DNA of 8,019 nt from an uncultured Sphingomonadaceae bacterium (GTDB lineage: Bacteria; Pseudomonadota; Alphaproteobacteria; Sphingomonadales; Sphingomonadaceae): positions 1 to 8,019 of the forward strand of contig CAKZSF010000018.1 of NCBI GenBank assembly GCA_937920575.1. The letters run 5' to 3'. The position numbers and the translations under genes are program-made. How positions within the stretch are numbered: the first letter of the stretch is position 1; every line of letters starts with the position of its first letter. Under the pieces are notes generated by a model. That model did not search any database and was not told where the DNA came from. It saw only the letters and a list, made by a program, of their open reading frames with translations. Positions 6,303-8,019 of this stretch are shown piece by piece.

Positions 6303-8019
6303 TTAGAAACTCGCGCGCAAGGTCACTTTCGCATTGCGCCCTGCCAGTGGCACGAAATCCTTCGTGAAGCTGGCATGGCGCCGACCGTTCACGTCGAAAA
6401 TATTATCGACCTTGAGCAGCAGCGTGATGTTTTCCTTATTGGCCAATGGCTTCCATGCGACAGATGCGTTGACGAAGGCGAAGCTATCGGTCGGTGTCTC
6501 TTCCGCCGCCACACGGTCTTGCTCGGCAAACCATTCGACCTCGGCACGCGCATCAAAGCTGCTGCTTTGCCATTCCAGCGCGCCCAGCAGGCTGAGCGGC
6601 GGAGTGCGAGGCACCGCTGTGCCATCATCAAATGTCGCGCGGATATAATCACCGCGCAGATCGGCGATGATCGCATTGTCACCGAACTTCGCCAGCGGAA
6701 AGCTTACCTGACCTTCAATGCCGAAATAGTCAGCATCCTGTTGCAGATATTGGAAGACCGGGAGATCGTCTTCCTCAAGGCCCGTTTCACTGAGATAGAT
6801 GAAATCATCGAACCAGTTTTGATAGACGGCGAAGCTAACCGTGGTCGGCCCGACATTGCCACGCAAGAATGCTTCCACCCCGACCGCGCTTTCGATGCTA
6901 AGGTCGGGATCACCAATCTCGAACGCCTGCGTCGCGATGTGCGGGCCATTGGCATATAGCTCTTCCGCCGCCGGCGCGCGCTCAACCCGCGTGCCGTTGA
7001 TGCCCAGTTTCAATCCTTCGCCGACAAATGTCGACGCGCTCAGCGCGGCCGAGAACGCGTCGAAACTGCGCTCTATCGCGAGAGGCGCTGAATCGACCTG
7101 CGTGTTTTCCCAGCGCAAACCACCTTCCACTGTGACGCTCGCGCCTTCGACTTGTTGGAAGGTGAAAAGCGAGAATTGCTCGGTCTCGTTCGGGGCCACG
7201 TAAGCCTCTGCACCAACCGCGGCAAAATCACGCGTCAGATATTGCGCGCCAATCGAACCGCTCCAGCCGCCTTTCAGGCTCTGAACCAGTTCTGCACGTG
7301 CCTCCGTGCCTTTCACATCAAACACGGTCCCGACTTCGTCACCTTCAAATTCGGTGTGGGTGTAATCGGAATAACCGGCGCGCAGGCGCAGCTCTTCAAA
7401 GAAGGAGCCGGAAAATTTGTATTTGCCAGTGAAATCGATCCGGACTTGCTCAAGACCGATTGTAACGATCTCTTCTTCCTCTTCGCCCTCTTCTTCCTCG
7501 CCTTCTTCACCCTCCTCGCCGTGGTGATGGCCAACACCCGGGCGGCCCGGAATGCCATAGTCGGTGTCATAGTAACTTACCGAGGCGCCCATTTCGAAAT
7601 TGTCGCCAAACCAAGCCAGGCCCGCACCGGCTGACACGGTTTCTGTGCCTGTGTTGGGCACAAAACCGCGTTGGTTGGCCGCTTCGCGAAACTCTTCGGC
7701 CTCCTCAAATTCGCCCTCTTCCTCTTCTTCGGCAGCCTCTTCGAGCAGTTCAGCGCGAAATTCCGGCGCGACAGCAAAGCCAGCAATCTCAACATTTCCG
7801 GATTCGCGATAGGAACCATCGACATGGAGCACCAATGAACTGCCCAGTGGCAAGTCAACCGATGCGCCGACTTCACGCAAGTCATGCGCGGTGTCGAGGC
7901 TACCGATGAAATCAACATGCACCGGCTCGTCCAGCTTGGCGCGCGGGATGCGCTTGTCGATCACATTAACCGCGCCGCCAATCGCCTGGCTGCCATACAA
8001 CAGCGCCGCGGGGCCGCGT
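6303..8019 (-). CDS. TonB-dependent outer-membrane receptor, probably metal (zinc)-uptake type, N-terminus outside window
   Basis: About 571 residues are visible. The frame stays open to the window edge, and the codon at 7998-8000 is an internal Leu (TTG) inside RGPAALLYGSQAIGG, the end of the plug domain, so the start lies to the right. The rest is a 22-strand-type barrel of alternating short strands and loops. It ends in KVDNIFDVNGRRHASFTKD, then PLAGRN and a terminal Phe, the usual C-terminal outer-membrane assembly signal. Two barrel loops are extreme in composition: a Glu/Ala-rich loop (7683-7751) and a loop with three His followed by Glu/Gly repeats (7470-7532). Such loops, with VNVIDKRIP after the plug, resemble ZnuD-like zinc receptors, so zinc or another divalent metal is the likely substrate; siderophore transport cannot be excluded. 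Energy would come from TonB-ExbB-ExbD, not in this window. Zur-type control is expected for the family, but the promoter is not visible. Confidence 0.93.
   Translation of the reverse strand, partial: RGPAALLYGSQAIGGAVNVIDKRIPRAKLDEPVHVDFIGSLDTAHDLREVGASVDLPLGSSLVLHVDGSYRESGNVEIAGFAVAPEFRAELLEEAAEEEEEGEFEEAEEFREAANQRGFVPNTGTETVSAGAGLAWFGDNFEMGASVSYYDTDYGIPGRPGVGHHHGEEGEEGEEEEGEEEEEIVTIGLEQVRIDFTGKYKFSGSFFEELRLRAGYSDYTHTEFEGDEVGTVFDVKGTEARAELVQSLKGGWSGSIGAQYLTRDFAAVGAEAYVAPNETEQFSLFTFQQVEGASVTVEGGLRWENTQVDSAPLAIERSFDAFSAALSASTFVGEGLKLGINGTRVERAPAAEELYANGPHIATQAFEIGDPDLSIESAVGVEAFLRGNVGPTTVSFAVYQNWFDDFIYLSETGLEEDDLPVFQYLQQDADYFGIEGQVSFPLAKFGDNAIIADLRGDYIRATFDDGTAVPRTPPLSLLGALEWQSSSFDARAEVEWFAEQDRVAAEETPTDSFAFVNASVAWKPLANKENITLLLKVDNIFDVNGRRHASFTKDFVPLAGRNAKVTLRASF
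7470..7532 (-). repeat. His3 and Glu/Gly low-complexity loop tract in the receptor gene
   Basis: Read on the minus strand this encodes GHHHG followed by EEG, EEG, EEEEG and EEEEE. The + strand is almost pure pyrimidine from 7470 to 7517. CTCTTCTTCCTC occurs twice exactly (7470-7481 and 7488-7499), so the tract looks built by short tandem duplication. Three His codons occupy 7521-7529. The frame stays intact. Confidence 0.85.
7683..7751 (-). repeat. Glu/Ala-rich low-complexity loop tract in the receptor gene
   Basis: The minus strand encodes ELLEEAAEEEEEGEFEEAEE followed by a short tail, about 23 residues of which more than half are Glu. It shares the exact 12-mer TTCGCCCTCTTC (7710-7721) with the other acidic tract (7482-7493). 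It lacks the His residues of the second tract and may be helical rather than extended. Confidence 0.8.

Noticed and set aside
6375..6959. Open frame on the + strand opposite the receptor gene
   Set aside because: Shadow of the receptor coding sequence; no recognisable motif and no ribosome-binding site.
1..8019. Mobile element, CRISPR, toxin-antitoxin, phage or defence system
   Set aside because: No transposase, integrase, repeat-spacer pattern or defence domain is seen. All genes are recognisable chromosomal types except one small secreted protein, and base composition looks uniform by eye.

Overview
This window looks like ordinary chromosomal DNA from an alphaproteobacterium. Sphingomonadales (Erythrobacter/Sphingomonas-like) fits best, judging by the proteins: a very typical alphaproteobacterial Dcd, a PutA that ends straight after its aldehyde dehydrogenase domain, and a TonB-dependent receptor with His/Glu-rich loops. 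The taxonomic call is an inference from remembered family sequences, not a search. Coding density is high, the largest intergenic gap is under 70 bases, and there are no stretches over 300 bases without a gene.

Layout. Bases 1-1956 (+) are the 3' part of putA: the end of the proline dehydrogenase barrel and the whole glutamate-semialdehyde dehydrogenase domain. The true start lies upstream of the window. Next is a small exported protein (2018-2545, +) that I read as an uncharacterised permuted papain-fold (NlpC/P60-like) protein. A nucleotide-sugar epimerase of the UDP-glucuronate 4-epimerase type follows (2606-3604, +), then dcd for dCTP deaminase (3650-4204, +), a double-hotdog TesB-like acyl-CoA thioesterase (4212-5012, +) and a saccharopine dehydrogenase-like / trans-acting enoyl reductase-like oxidoreductase (5080-6273, +). 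Converging on these from the right is a TonB-dependent outer-membrane receptor (6303-8019, -), probably of the ZnuD-like metal-uptake type, whose N-terminus lies beyond the window.

How they fit together. The six + strand genes are closely packed (gaps of 7 to 67 bases) and could be read together in part. dcd and the thioesterase, separated by 7 bases, are the best candidates for translational coupling. The functions are mixed: proline catabolism, envelope sugar supply, pyrimidine nucleotide supply and acyl/lipid handling. This looks more like a housekeeping string than a dedicated pathway. The thioesterase and enoyl reductase-like pair is the only adjacent pair suggesting a shared (lipid) theme.

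I found no tRNA, rRNA, CRISPR array, insertion sequence, integrase, toxin-antitoxin or phage gene. I see no convincing evidence of a new multi-gene system. The most noteworthy items are the uncharacterised secreted papain-like protein and the repeat-built acidic/His loops of the receptor.
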